NCBI RefSeq assembly: GCF_011045095.1
Contig: NZ_JAALDL010000007.1
Coordinates: 144,502 to 208,501, forward strand
Direction: 5' to 3'
Source: Grimontia sedimenti
Lineage (GTDB): Bacteria > Pseudomonadota > Gammaproteobacteria > Enterobacterales > Vibrionaceae
Length of the DNA: 64,000 nucleotides
Part shown: positions 45,150-55,059 of the stretch, one piece after another
Layout: the number at the start of each line of letters is the position of its first letter
How positions within the stretch are numbered: the first letter of the stretch is position 1
Translations under genes and position numbers: made by a program
The notes under the pieces: generated by a model
The model's database searches: none
What the model saw: only the letters and a program-made list of their open reading frames with translations
Told to the model about the DNA's origin: nothing

Positions 45150-46871
45150 ATGAGCGCGGTGGTGGCACTCTTAATTGCAGGCTTGCTGGGAACATTGCTG
45201 CTTACCAATCTTCGTCCGGCGCTGGTATTTGGTGCCGTTTTCACCGCATTGCTGACACTGGATATCGTCCCTGCCGTTCAGCTGTTCAATAACTTCACCA
45301 ACACGGCGCTCATTACCTTGGTGCTTTTGGTGATGGTTTCTGTGATCCTTGAGCGCACGCCTTACATCAGTGCGCTGGGCCGTTGGTGTACTCAGGGATG
45401 TCTTCGTAAAGTCACGGTTCAAACCACCCTGTCTGCTGGCCTGCTTTCTGCGGTCATCAATAATACCGCAGTGGTTTCTACGCTGATGCGCAGCATGACC
45501 AAAAGTCAGCACCCTGCCGGCAAGTTATTGATCCCCCTTTCATACGCAGCCATTCTTGGCGGTACCATGACGCTGATTGGTACCTCCACTAACTTGCTAG
45601 TGAATGGCTTTACCCTTAATGCCGGTTTGCCCGGAATTGGCTTTTTCGATTTTTCCTTGATTGGCGTACCTGTATTTCTTGCCGGTGTCTTGGTGATTAC
45701 ACTGGTGTCTTTGGCGCTGCTGCCTTCGCGTCAGAGCGGCGCTCAGGAAACCTCACAAAGTTATCTTCTGGAGTCACAACTTAACCCTGACTCTCCCCTC
45801 GTCGGCCAAAGCGTTGAACAAAGTGGACTTCGCCACCTTGAGCGCCTGTTTTTGGTGGAAATCATTCGTGCCGAGCGCGTTATCTCTCCAGTGTCACCCG
45901 CAGAACAGCTTCAAGGTAACGACGTGTTGGTGTTTTCCGGTGACTTGGAAGCCACAGCATTACTGGAAAAATTCAAAGGGCTAACTCCCCGAACGCAAGG
46001 TGAACACCTGCCTTCGGATAATCTGGTGAGTGTCGTCATCACCCCGCAGGCAGTCATTGCCGGAAAAACCATTAAGTCACTCAATTTCCGTGCACAGTTC
46101 GGCGCCGCCGTGGTCGCCGTCAAGCGCGGGGAAAACAAAATCACCGGAGGCCTCGGTCAGGTGAAGTTACAAGGCGGGGATCTTCTGGTACTGGCTGTGG
46201 GGCAGGATTTTTTCAATCGTGGCAATCTCGCCCAGAACTTCATTCTGGTAGGGGAAAGGGAAAACAATGCCCTGTTAAGTGGCACCCAATCTTTTTTGTT
46301 CTGCGGCGGCGCTGTCTGCGCACTGATTGCCAGCTTCCTCGAACTGCTCCCATTGTATAAAGGGCTGATCCTTCTTCTCGCTGGCGCTGTGGCAGCGCGT
46401 TTGGTGTCCATTCATGATCTAAGGCGACGATTTCCTTTTGAACTGGTCTTAGTGATTGGCTCTGCATTAGGTCTGGCGCAAGCCATCAGTTTGACGGGGC
46501 TGGCAGATAGCCTGGCAACACTTATCATGGGCATCGGTCAACACGGCGGACCTTTCGCCGCCTTGGTGATTCTTTATCTCGCCACCTGGTTGATGACTGA
46601 GCTCATCACCAACAATGCCGCTGCCGCAATCAGTTTCCCTGTAGGGCTGGCCATTGCAACGCAATATCAAGTCGATCCCATGCCCTTTATCATGACCGTT
46701 GCATTTGCAGCCAGTGCCAGCTTTCTTTCTCCATTTGGCTATCAAACCAACCTGATGGTTTATACCGCCGGTCGTTATGTGCCGAGAGACTACCTCAAAG
46801 CTGGGCTGCCTCTGAGCCTGGTTTATGGTGTGCTTGTGCTTTCTCTCATTCCTTTGGTTTTCCCCTGGTAA
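45150..46871 (+). CDS. SLC13/DASS-family permease with RCK_C domains, probable sulfate importer
   Basis: This 573-residue protein has about ten to twelve membrane helices in two halves with the DASS signatures SAVINNTAVVSTLM near residue 106, GTMTLIGTSTNLLVNGF near 137 and ELITNNAAAAISFP near 488. Between the halves lie two cytoplasmic RCK_C (TrkA-C) domains (about 205-375). Relatives carry sulfate or dicarboxylates; the RCK_C-bearing branch is often tied to sulfate. Its place in an operon with cysDN and a sulfotransferase favours sulfate. It starts 3 nt after the GT stop. Substrate is inferred. Confidence 0.88.
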   Translation: MSAVVALLIAGLLGTLLLTNLRPALVFGAVFTALLTLDIVPAVQLFNNFTNTALITLVLLVMVSVILERTPYISALGRWCTQGCLRKVTVQTTLSAGLLSAVINNTAVVSTLMRSMTKSQHPAGKLLIPLSYAAILGGTMTLIGTSTNLLVNGFTLNAGLPGIGFFDFSLIGVPVFLAGVLVITLVSLALLPSRQSGAQETSQSYLLESQLNPDSPLVGQSVEQSGLRHLERLFLVEIIRAERVISPVSPAEQLQGNDVLVFSGDLEATALLEKFKGLTPRTQGEHLPSDNLVSVVITPQAVIAGKTIKSLNFRAQFGAAVVAVKRGENKITGGLGQVKLQGGDLLVLAVGQDFFNRGNLAQNFILVGERENNALLSGTQSFLFCGGAVCALIASFLELLPLYKGLILLLAGAVAARLVSIHDLRRRFPFELVLVIGSALGLAQAISLTGLADSLATLIMGIGQHGGPFAALVILYLATWLMTELITNNAAAAISFPVGLAIATQYQVDPMPFIMTVAFAASASFLSPFGYQTNLMVYTAGRYVPRDYLKAGLPLSLVYGVLVLSLIPLVFPW

Positions 46872-46880
46872 GGCAGTCTG

Positions 46881-48194
46881 ATGATTTCTCAAATCGTACA
46901 TCGCATTCAATCCATGGAACCCACACGCCGCCAGTTTCTGTTCCATGCTGCCCTTGCGGCGCTCTTCCGCGTTTTTTCTGCTGCTGCCGCGTTTTTACTC
47001 AGTGTCGTCGCGGCAAGAGTGTTAGGCGCAGAACAATCCGGTCTGTTCTTTCTTGGCATGAGCCTCGCCATCTTACTCGGAACGCTTTGCCTATTTGGGA
47101 TGGAGAATGCTCTTCTGCGGTTTATTGGTCACGCTGGAGAGCAAGACAACGCCGATTTGACCAACCAGGTCTTTACTAATGCTTTGCTGGCGGTGCTTCC
47201 TACCTCAGTCATTGTCGGAGGAGTCACCTATCTTGCGTCCCCATGGCTGGCTTTGAATGTGTTCAGTAAACCTGAAGCCACAGTAAGTTTGCGCTACTTT
47301 GCGCTGGCCATACCTTTCATCAGCCTGTTCTTTCTTAATGGCTACGCATTGCAGGCAACCCGAAGAGTGATTGCTTCCGTCTGCTCCATGCAGCTTGGTG
47401 TGACATTGCTTGCCCTACCCGCATTCTTGCTTCTCAACCATTACCAGTCCAACCCAATGGCTGAAAGTGCTTCCGTACTTTATGTCATTGCTTCTGGGCT
47501 GGTAGTGTTAAGTGGCTTGTGGCTATGGTTTCGCGAACCAGATCATCGCATCGACACCAGCGATCGCAAGATGCCGGCGCTTTGGAGCGCCGCCCCCAAC
47601 CTTTGGTTGATTTCCGCCACCAGCCAGGCCATTCCGTGGGCTTCGGTCGTGATCGTTGGCTTGTTTGTCACATCTGAAGAAGTCGCCTATTTTTCCGCAG
47701 CGCAACGAACCTCCTTGCTCATCAGCTTCATGTTAATGGTCATCAATTTCGTCGCGGCTCCCCGGTTCTCAGCACTGTTTAAAGCAGGCAAGCTGGATGA
47801 ACTGAAACGCTTGGCGCAATTTTCAACCCGACTGATGATTGTGTTTTCCATACCGGTTCTGGCGGCAGTGCTTATCTGGCCAGACACCATCATGACGCTG
47901 TTTGGCCGGGAGTTTTCAGCATCCGGTCAACTTCTGGTGATCCTTGCTGTTGGCCAGACCATCAATGTGATGACTGGATCTGTCGGATTTCTTCTCACCA
48001 TGTGTGGCTATGAAAGAGACATGCGCAACATTACGTTATTCGCTGGGATGCTCACCGTGACTTTGATACTGATATTTACGTCATTATGGGGAATCGTCGG
48101 TGCAGCGCTTGCAGTGAGTATCGGTATGAGTACACAGAACATTTTGGCCGTGCACAAGGTCGAAAAAAGACTCGGTTTCTGGCCGATTGGATAA
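46881..48194 (+). CDS. Wzx-type lipid-linked oligosaccharide flippase (MOP superfamily)
   Basis: This 437-residue protein has twelve or so membrane helices, opening with FRVFSAAAAFLLSVVAARV and LGAEQSGLFFLGMSLAILLG, the polysaccharide-transport (PST/Wzx) pattern of the MOP superfamily. It would flip the undecaprenyl-linked repeat unit to the periplasm for the Wzy-like polymerase. It is the last gene of the operon, 9 nt after the permease gene and 142 bp before galU. Confidence 0.9.
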   Translation: MISQIVHRIQSMEPTRRQFLFHAALAALFRVFSAAAAFLLSVVAARVLGAEQSGLFFLGMSLAILLGTLCLFGMENALLRFIGHAGEQDNADLTNQVFTNALLAVLPTSVIVGGVTYLASPWLALNVFSKPEATVSLRYFALAIPFISLFFLNGYALQATRRVIASVCSMQLGVTLLALPAFLLLNHYQSNPMAESASVLYVIASGLVVLSGLWLWFREPDHRIDTSDRKMPALWSAAPNLWLISATSQAIPWASVVIVGLFVTSEEVAYFSAAQRTSLLISFMLMVINFVAAPRFSALFKAGKLDELKRLAQFSTRLMIVFSIPVLAAVLIWPDTIMTLFGREFSASGQLLVILAVGQTINVMTGSVGFLLTMCGYERDMRNITLFAGMLTVTLILIFTSLWGIVGAALAVSIGMSTQNILAVHKVEKRLGFWPIG

Positions 48195-48336
48195 GCGGTT
48201 CTTGTTGAAGGGTCCCTCTGGGCTCATAATCAAACAATGAGACAGATTTGCAACGATTAAATGTTAACATTCCAATAAGCCCAATTTTTAATACAGGGCG
48301 ACTAGTTAGTTGGATGATGTAAATTAAGGACAACCT

Positions 48337-49203
48337 ATGATTAAGAAGTGCCTCTTTCCAGCGGCTGGCTACGGTACCCGTTTTCTGCCTGCCACTAAGT
48401 CCATGCCAAAAGAAATGATGCCTATCGTTAATAAGCCACTTATCGAGTACGGCGTTGACGAAGCCATTGAAGCCGGCATCACCGGTATGTGTATTGTTAC
48501 CGGTCGTGGTAAGCACAGCCTGATGGATCACTTCGACAAAAACTACGAGCTGGAACATCAAATCAGCGGTACGAACAAAGAAGCACTGCTGGGAGATATC
48601 CGCGCAACTATCGATGCTGCTTCATTCACCTATATCCGCCAGAAAGAAATGAAAGGTCTGGGTCACGCTATCCTGACTGGCCGTGAGCTGGTGGGTGACG
48701 AAGCGTTTGCCGTTGTACTGGCAGATGACCTGTGTGTGAATCTGGAAGACGGCGTGCTTTCCCAGATGGTTGCACTGTACAAGCAGTTCCGCTGCTCTAT
48801 CGTCGCGGTAGAAGAAGTGCCGGAAGATGAGACTCACAAATACGGCGTCATTTCCGGTGAAGAAATGCGTGACAACCTTTACCGTGTCGACAACATGGTA
48901 GAAAAGCCAGAGCAAGGCACCGCGCCAAGTAATCTGGCCATCATCGGCCGTTACATCCTGACACCGGACATTTTCGACATCCTGGAAAAAACAGAACCAG
49001 GCAAAAACGGTGAAATCCAGATCACCGATGCTTTGCTGAAACAAGCACAAAGCGGCTGTGTACTGGCTTACAAATTCAAAGGCGAGCGCTTTGACTGTGG
49101 TAGCGTTGAAGGCTTTATCGAAGCAACCAACTATTGCTACGAAAATATCTACCTGAAGTCGGATGCACCGAACCAGCCTCAAAAAACGGTAAAAACAGGC
49201 TGA
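48337..49203 (+). CDS. galU: UTP-glucose-1-phosphate uridylyltransferase
   Basis: This 288-residue protein has the GalU opening AAGYGTRFLPATKSMPKEMM and VVLADDLCVN with the metal-binding acidic pair. It makes UDP-glucose from UTP and glucose-1-phosphate, the donor for many glycans and probably for the WcaJ-type enzyme of the adjoining island. TAAGGA lies 8 nt before the ATG. As I recall the V. cholerae order, galU sits next to uvrA and qstR. Confidence 0.97.
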   Translation: MIKKCLFPAAGYGTRFLPATKSMPKEMMPIVNKPLIEYGVDEAIEAGITGMCIVTGRGKHSLMDHFDKNYELEHQISGTNKEALLGDIRATIDAASFTYIRQKEMKGLGHAILTGRELVGDEAFAVVLADDLCVNLEDGVLSQMVALYKQFRCSIVAVEEVPEDETHKYGVISGEEMRDNLYRVDNMVEKPEQGTAPSNLAIIGRYILTPDIFDILEKTEPGKNGEIQITDALLKQAQSGCVLAYKFKGERFDCGSVEGFIEATNYCYENIYLKSDAPNQPQKTVKTG

Positions 49204-49251
49204 TCGATTCAGGCTGAAGCACCGTTAAAATTTGCATGTCGCAACACTGAA

Positions 49252-49277
49252 GAAAGCTGTATGTTTATACAGCTTTC
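49252..49277 (+). terminator. galU terminator hairpin, overlapping the uvrA LexA box
   Basis: GAAAGCTGTAT-GTTT-ATACAGCTTTC forms an 11-bp stem followed by TTCTTTTTC, 48 nt after the galU stop. The same bases contain a LexA operator. Confidence 0.75.
49257..49272 (+). promoter_or_regulatory. LexA (SOS) box upstream of uvrA
   Basis: CTGTATGTTTATACAG matches the core CTGT-N8-ACAG exactly with an AT-rich centre. It lies 92 bp before the uvrA ATG. uvrA is a known SOS gene in enterobacteria; LexA control here is inferred. Confidence 0.8.
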
Positions 49278-49364
49278 TTCTTTTTCATCACGCGATAATG
49301 TGGGATACTTCCTCATTCGTTTTTTCTTCAGGCTGCAAACCTGAGCGCTAAGGGCAAGGTAGAC

Positions 49365-52199
49365 ATGGATACGATAGACGTCAGAGGGGCTCGCACCCAT
49401 AACCTGAAAAACATTAACCTGACGATCCCACGCGACAAGCTGATCGTGATCACTGGCCTTTCCGGTTCCGGCAAGTCATCACTGGCCTTCGACACATTGT
49501 ATGCAGAAGGCCAACGCCGCTATGTAGAATCACTGTCTGCCTACGCACGCCAGTTCCTTTCCCTGATGGAAAAACCAGACGTCGACCATATTGAAGGCCT
49601 GTCCCCGGCTATATCTATCGAACAAAAATCGACGTCTCACAACCCACGCTCAACCGTTGGTACCATCACCGAAGTCTACGACTACCTGCGTCTTCTATAC
49701 GCGCGCGTGGGTGACCCGCGCTGCCCGACACACAACGTGACGCTGGAAGCACAGACCGTGAGCCAGATGGTCGACAAGGTGCTGGAGCTTGAAGAAGGCA
49801 GCAAGATGATGCTGCTGGCTCCTATCGTCAAAGAGCGTAAAGGCGAGCACGTCAAAACACTGGAAAACCTGGTCGCCCATGGTTTTATCCGCGCGCGCAT
49901 TGATGGCGAGGTATGCGACCTTTCTGATCCACCAAAGCTGGAGCTTCACAAAAAGCACACTATTGAAGTGGTCGTCGACCGCTTCAAAGTGCGCGACGAT
50001 CTGCAGCAGCGCCTTGCTGAGTCTTTTGAAACAGCCATTGAACTGACAGGCGGCACGGCTGTGGTCAGCTATATGGATGGTGACGGTGATGATCTCATTT
50101 TCTCAGCCAACTTTGCCTGTCCGCATTGCGGGTACAGCATGCAAGAGCTTGAACCGCGACTATTTTCCTTCAACAACCCAGCAGGTGCCTGCCCAACCTG
50201 TGATGGTCTGGGCGTACAGCAGTACTTCGACGAAAACCGCGTGGTTCAGAATGAAGCAGTCAGTCTGGCTGGCGGCGCCATCCGGGGGTGGGATCGCCGT
50301 AATTTCTACTATTTCCAGATGCTGAGCTCGCTTGCCGATCACTACGAATTCGACATCGAAACACCTTGGCAGGATTTACCGAAAACCATTCAAAACGTGG
50401 TTCTAAACGGCTCCGGCAACACTGAAATTGCTTTCAAGTACGTGAACGATCGCGGTGATATCACTGTGCGTAAGCATCCGTTTGAAGGGATTTTAAATAA
50501 TCTCAATCGCCGCTACCGTGATACAGAATCCATGGCCGTGCGTGAAGAGCTGGCGAAATACATCGCCAACAAGCCATGTTCAAGCTGTGGCGGCTCGCGT
50601 CTTCGTGAAGAAGCTCGCCATGTCTTTGTCGGCAATACCAACCTGCCAGCCGTGTGTGAAATGAGCATTCACGAAGCACTCACCTTCTTTGCAGATCTGG
50701 AGCTGACGGGCCAACGTGCACAAATTGCCGACAAGGTACTCAAAGAAATCCATGACCGATTGAGTTTTCTGGTCAACGTCGGTCTGAACTACCTCAACCT
50801 ATCGCGCAGTGCTGACACCCTATCAGGTGGTGAAGCGCAACGAATTCGTCTAGCCAGTCAGATAGGTGCGGGTCTGGTCGGCGTGATGTATGTGCTGGAT
50901 GAACCATCCATTGGTCTCCACCAGCGTGACAACGAACGCCTACTCGCGACGCTGGAACACCTTCGTAATCTGGGTAACACCGTGCTGGTGGTTGAACACG
51001 ATGAAGATGCTATCCGCGCGGCAGACTACATTGTGGATATCGGTCCTGGTGCCGGTGTGCATGGTGGTCACATCGTTGCTGAAGGGACGTATGAAGAAAT
51101 CATCAAGAATGAAAACTCTTTAACTGGCCAATACCTCAGCGGGAAAAAGGCGATTGAAGTCCCTGCTAAGCGAATTTCTTACGACAAGAAAAAGGTCGTC
51201 AAGCTCAAAGGGGCAACGGGCAACAACCTGCAGAGCGTGAATCTAACACTTCCTGTCGGTTTGTTGACCTGTGTGACCGGCGTATCCGGTTCAGGTAAAT
51301 CGACCCTTATCAACGACACCTTCTACAAAATCGCCCACCAGCGACTGAACGGCGCAACCACGGGCGAGCCTGCACCTTTCAAGGACATCGACGGTCTGGG
51401 TCATTTCGATAAGGTGATTGATATCGACCAGAGCCCGATTGGACGCACTCCACGCTCCAACCCGGCAACGTACACTGGCATATTCACACCCATCCGTGAA
51501 CTGTTTGCAGGCACACAGGAAGCACGTTCCCGTGGCTACAAAGTGGGCCGTTTCAGCTTTAACGTCAAAGGTGGCCGCTGTGAAGCCTGTCAGGGCGACG
51601 GCGTTATCAAAGTGGAAATGCACTTCCTCCCGGATGTTTACGTACCGTGCGACGTGTGCAAAGGTAAGAGATATAACCGTGAAACCTTGGAGATCCGCTA
51701 CAAAGGCAAAACCATTGATGAAGTCCTTGAGATGACAGTGGAAGATGCCCGCGAGTTCTTCGATGCCGTGCCAGCGATAGCGCGCAAACTGCAAACACTG
51801 ATGGATGTAGGTCTTTCCTACATCCGCTTGGGACAGGCTGCAACCACCCTTTCCGGTGGTGAAGCGCAACGCGTGAAACTGGCGCGTGAGCTTTCCAAAC
51901 GTGATACCGGCAAGACGCTGTATATTCTGGATGAGCCAACCACTGGCTTGCACTTCCATGATATTCAGCAACTCCTGACGGTACTGCACCGACTGCGCGA
52001 TCACGGCAATACCATTGTGGTGATAGAACACAACCTGGACGTGATAAAAACCGCGGACTGGATTGTCGACTTAGGCCCTGAAGGTGGTAGCGGTGGCGGA
52101 ATGATCATCGCTGAAGGCACACCGGAAGACGTGGCTTTGGTTGAAGGTTCGCACACAGCAAGGTTCCTGAAACCTTTGCTTAAACAAAAAGCTTCATAG
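49365..52199 (+). CDS. uvrA: Excinuclease ABC subunit A
   Basis: This 944-residue protein has the duplicated ABC ATPase of UvrA: Walker [15 protein letters not shown] near residue 31 and [13 protein letters not shown] near 640, and two LSGGEAQR signatures. Zinc-finger cysteines are CPHC/CPTC, CSSC and CEAC/CDVC. It finds bulky DNA lesions with UvrB in nucleotide excision repair. A LexA box lies upstream. ssb, its usual divergent neighbour in E. coli, is beyond the island. Confidence 0.98.
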   Translation: MDTIDVRGARTHNLKNINLTIPRDKLIVITGLSGSGKSSLAFDTLYAEGQRRYVESLSAYARQFLSLMEKPDVDHIEGLSPAISIEQKSTSHNPRSTVGTITEVYDYLRLLYARVGDPRCPTHNVTLEAQTVSQMVDKVLELEEGSKMMLLAPIVKERKGEHVKTLENLVAHGFIRARIDGEVCDLSDPPKLELHKKHTIEVVVDRFKVRDDLQQRLAESFETAIELTGGTAVVSYMDGDGDDLIFSANFACPHCGYSMQELEPRLFSFNNPAGACPTCDGLGVQQYFDENRVVQNEAVSLAGGAIRGWDRRNFYYFQMLSSLADHYEFDIETPWQDLPKTIQNVVLNGSGNTEIAFKYVNDRGDITVRKHPFEGILNNLNRRYRDTESMAVREELAKYIANKPCSSCGGSRLREEARHVFVGNTNLPAVCEMSIHEALTFFADLELTGQRAQIADKVLKEIHDRLSFLVNVGLNYLNLSRSADTLSGGEAQRIRLASQIGAGLVGVMYVLDEPSIGLHQRDNERLLATLEHLRNLGNTVLVVEHDEDAIRAADYIVDIGPGAGVHGGHIVAEGTYEEIIKNENSLTGQYLSGKKAIEVPAKRISYDKKKVVKLKGATGNNLQSVNLTLPVGLLTCVTGVSGSGKSTLINDTFYKIAHQRLNGATTGEPAPFKDIDGLGHFDKVIDIDQSPIGRTPRSNPATYTGIFTPIRELFAGTQEARSRGYKVGRFSFNVKGGRCEACQGDGVIKVEMHFLPDVYVPCDVCKGKRYNRETLEIRYKGKTIDEVLEMTVEDAREFFDAVPAIARKLQTLMDVGLSYIRLGQAATTLSGGEAQRVKLARELSKRDTGKTLYILDEPTTGLHFHDIQQLLTVLHRLRDHGNTIVVIEHNLDVIKTADWIVDLGPEGGSGGGMIIAEGTPEDVALVEGSHTARFLKPLLKQKAS

Positions 52200-52234
52200 G
52201 GCGGATGCTGGCGTGAGCCAGTGAAAAACAATCT

Positions 52235-53896
52235 ATGCAAACAATGCGTTTTCAAAACCTCTGGCCATCAAAAGTGGCCAGAAAGCCTTTGGTTAAGCCA
52301 GTGCTGATTGCGCTGGCTGCGATGTTTTTATTCTGCTTGCCTCTTAACCAAATCCCACTCGCTTTCTCCGGTGTTCAACATCCAGCGACAGCCTTAACGC
52401 TCTTGTTGGCGGTTGCCATCGTTTGCTTCGGTGTTTGGGAAGCTGCAAGACAAGGCCGTTTCAGCCACACGACCATGACTGGATGGCTGGCACTCAGCGC
52501 AAGTTTCGCCCTGATACCGTCATTTTATCTTCACGCTGACTGGCATTCGGCTGCATGGCAAGGGTTTAGCGTTCTGTTGTCCTTATTGCTTTTCTGTACC
52601 CTGCAGCAGTTCAGCTTTAATCACCTTCAACGGCAATATCTACTCTGGCTGCCACTTTTGAGTGGCTGGCTACTGGCGATTCCTTTGTTGCTTCCCAGCA
52701 TCAGTGAGATATCGTCATCAAGCCTTGCAGACTTCAAAAGCAACAGTGACGTACTAGGCATCGTTCTTCTGACCTCTTTGATGCTGTCAGCGTATTTGCT
52801 AGCGCGGACTAAAGCGTACAAGCGCAACTGGGTTCCGGTTCATGCCCTTTTACTTGCGACGCCGCTGCTCACCATTCCAGCTCTCACAGCGTTGAAATCG
52901 CCTTGGCTAATCACCGTGATTTTAGTGTTGGTGATTTTCAGTCAGCCATTCTTATTCCGTTTCAGTCAAAAAAGACACCATGGTCTATGGAATTTCGCGG
53001 TATTGGCGGGCTTTGCTATCGCTTGGAAGTTTGGAAGTGTTCCTCAGTCGGCTCTTTTCGCTGCCCGTTATTCAACCGAGGAGTTAGAGGTAGTATCGCA
53101 GGCATGGTCATTGTTGGGGCAGGCTCAGTTTGAAGGTATAGGTCTGGGACAGCTCGATAAAGCACAGCTGTTGTTTGGCATCGAGCAAAACCATGTTCTG
53201 CCGCTTCAAGAAATGTATCCGAGTTGGCTGCTCGCAAGTTTAATTCAGGGCGGCATTGCCTACTGGGCTAGCTTTGGTGTGCTCTTCACACTGGTGGTGC
53301 GTAAGTTGTTGGAAGCACCGAATGGCACCCGCTTGATGCTGCTAGCGATCATTCTGCCATCCCTCATTGGCATGGCACTGACAGACTACATTGAAACCAA
53401 CCTGGCACTGGGCATGCTGTTTGTGGTACTGCTTTACTGGATTGATAACCTTACCGCGAGATACCGCCGTGTGCTTTTGCCTTACCCACGGCCAATGAAA
53501 ATAGCCGCTAACACGGTACTGACTGCCACGCTTTTTTTGGTGTTGTCTTCAATCTATCTTGGCGAACAGGCGCTTCGCACCTATCAGATACGCGACAGTA
53601 AGCTGACTCAGTATCAAACGCATCCTTGGTGGAATGACTTCTATCAGCAAGTGGAAGGAAAGCGGGCGTTTCTGGAAAGTGTTGAAAGCCGGGATTTACG
53701 CGCGCAGGAACTGTACCTTCGGGGGCAAATCACCCGACTGGAAATGTCTCCGAATGCCGATGGCTATCAATCTCTGATTGAGCTGGCGATGCTCACCGGT
53801 CATAAAATGGTCGCCAAACAGTTAAAGGATGAAGCATCACTGCTGTTCCCGTACCGAACGTTTCAACCTGACTTTTCTGAGCTTCCAGCGGAATAA
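52235..53896 (+). CDS. Wzy/PglL-like polytopic membrane protein, possible O-oligosaccharyltransferase
   Basis: This 553-residue protein has about twelve membrane helices, a periplasmic loop with FEGIGLGQLDKAQLLFG and QNHVLPLQEMYPSWLLASL, and a C-terminal soluble tail (about 455-553). This layout resembles PglL/Wzy_C O-linked glycosyltransferases. I recall a PglL-type gene next to uvrA in V. cholerae, which supports this. The HN-rich loop motif is degenerate, so the activity is uncertain; a ligase acting on another glycan is possible. It starts 35 bp after uvrA, and an ATG at 52244 is the alternative start. Confidence 0.7.
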   Translation: MQTMRFQNLWPSKVARKPLVKPVLIALAAMFLFCLPLNQIPLAFSGVQHPATALTLLLAVAIVCFGVWEAARQGRFSHTTMTGWLALSASFALIPSFYLHADWHSAAWQGFSVLLSLLLFCTLQQFSFNHLQRQYLLWLPLLSGWLLAIPLLLPSISEISSSSLADFKSNSDVLGIVLLTSLMLSAYLLARTKAYKRNWVPVHALLLATPLLTIPALTALKSPWLITVILVLVIFSQPFLFRFSQKRHHGLWNFAVLAGFAIAWKFGSVPQSALFAARYSTEELEVVSQAWSLLGQAQFEGIGLGQLDKAQLLFGIEQNHVLPLQEMYPSWLLASLIQGGIAYWASFGVLFTLVVRKLLEAPNGTRLMLLAIILPSLIGMALTDYIETNLALGMLFVVLLYWIDNLTARYRRVLLPYPRPMKIAANTVLTATLFLVLSSIYLGEQALRTYQIRDSKLTQYQTHPWWNDFYQQVEGKRAFLESVESRDLRAQELYLRGQITRLEMSPNADGYQSLIELAMLTGHKMVAKQLKDEASLLFPYRTFQPDFSELPAE

Positions 53897-53934
53897 AACA
53901 AAAACGCGCATTCATGCGGGGCGTTTTTGTTTTA
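53897..53934. terminator. Bidirectional terminator
   Basis: AAAACAAAAACGC and GCGTTTTTGTTTT pair around a GC-containing loop, between the converging membrane-protein gene and the aminotransferase gene. A/T runs on both sides let it serve both strands. Confidence 0.85.
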
Positions 53935-53940
53935 TTCCGC

Positions 53941-55059
53941 TTAACCAAGCACATCTTTCAGTGCCTTCGCACACAAGGCTACGTTTTCACGTTTAGCCGC
54001 ATAACCCATCAAACCGATACGCCACGCTTTACCTGCCAGTGCTCCCAGACCCGCACCAATTTCAAGATTGTAGTCGTTGAGCAGTTTCGCACGCACCGCA
54101 GCATCATCGACGCCTTCAGGCACTGCAACAGCATTCAATTGCGGCAGGCGATGGTCAGCATCAACGAGGAAGTTAACACCCAGTGCTTCCAGTTCGGCTT
54201 TGAGTAATTCATGCATATCGCGGTGACGTTGCCATGCATTCTCCAGACCTTCCTCTTTCAGCATCAGCAAAGACTCATGCAGGGCGTAAAGGCTATTTAC
54301 TGGCGCGGTGTGGTGATAGCTACGCTTGCCTTCACCACTCCAATAGCCAAGCACCAGGCTTTGATCGAGGAACCAACTCTGTACCTTACCAGTACGCTGC
54401 TGCATTTTTTCTACCGCACGCGGAGAGAAAGTGACTGGTGACAAGCCCGGTACACAGGAGAGACATTTCTGGCTGCCAGAATACACAGCGTCCAGTTGCC
54501 ACTCATCCACCAGCAGCGGTACACCACCAAGAGAGGTTACGGCATCGACAATCGTCAGGCAGCCATGCTCACGCGCCAGTGCCGAGAGAGTCTTGGCATC
54601 GCTGAGTGCGCCAGTCGATGTTTCTGCGTGTACAAACGCCAACACTGATGCTTCTGGGGTCGCTTTCAAAGCCGCTTCGACCTTTGCCGGATCAACAGGC
54701 TTACCCCACTCGTCATCAACCATCACTGCCGTCGCACCGCAACGTTCTACGTTTTCACGCATACGTTCGCCAAATACGCCGTTTCGACAAACGATCACCG
54801 TATCGCCCGGCTCAATCAGGTTAACAAAACAGGTCTCCATACCTGCACTGCCCGGGGCGGACACCGCAATGGTGAAGGCGTTTTCAGTCTGGAATGCGTA
54901 TTGAAGTAGTGATTTAACTTCATCCATCATTCCCACAAAAAGAGGGTCGAGGTGACCAATCGTTGGCTGAGCCAGCGCTTGCAATACACGTGGCGAAACA
55001 TCAGAGGGACCAGGCCCCATAAGGGTACGTTGTGGTGGGATAAAGCGTGAAATTGTCAT
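53941..55059 (-). CDS. Serine-pyruvate/alanine-glyoxylate-type aminotransferase
   Basis: This 372-residue class V PLP aminotransferase starts with PQRTLMGPGPSDVSPRVL and has TIVDAVTSLGGVPL with the PLP-binding Asp and YSGSQKCLSCVPG, where Lys is the Schiff-base residue. This fits alanine-glyoxylate or serine-pyruvate transaminases. Substrate choice cannot be fixed from sequence. It is divergent from lysC and has no other partner nearby. Confidence 0.9.
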   Translation of the reverse strand: MTISRFIPPQRTLMGPGPSDVSPRVLQALAQPTIGHLDPLFVGMMDEVKSLLQYAFQTENAFTIAVSAPGSAGMETCFVNLIEPGDTVIVCRNGVFGERMRENVERCGATAVMVDDEWGKPVDPAKVEAALKATPEASVLAFVHAETSTGALSDAKTLSALAREHGCLTIVDAVTSLGGVPLLVDEWQLDAVYSGSQKCLSCVPGLSPVTFSPRAVEKMQQRTGKVQSWFLDQSLVLGYWSGEGKRSYHHTAPVNSLYALHESLLMLKEEGLENAWQRHRDMHELLKAELEALGVNFLVDADHRLPQLNAVAVPEGVDDAAVRAKLLNDYNLEIGAGLGALAGKAWRIGLMGYAAKRENVALCAKALKDVLG

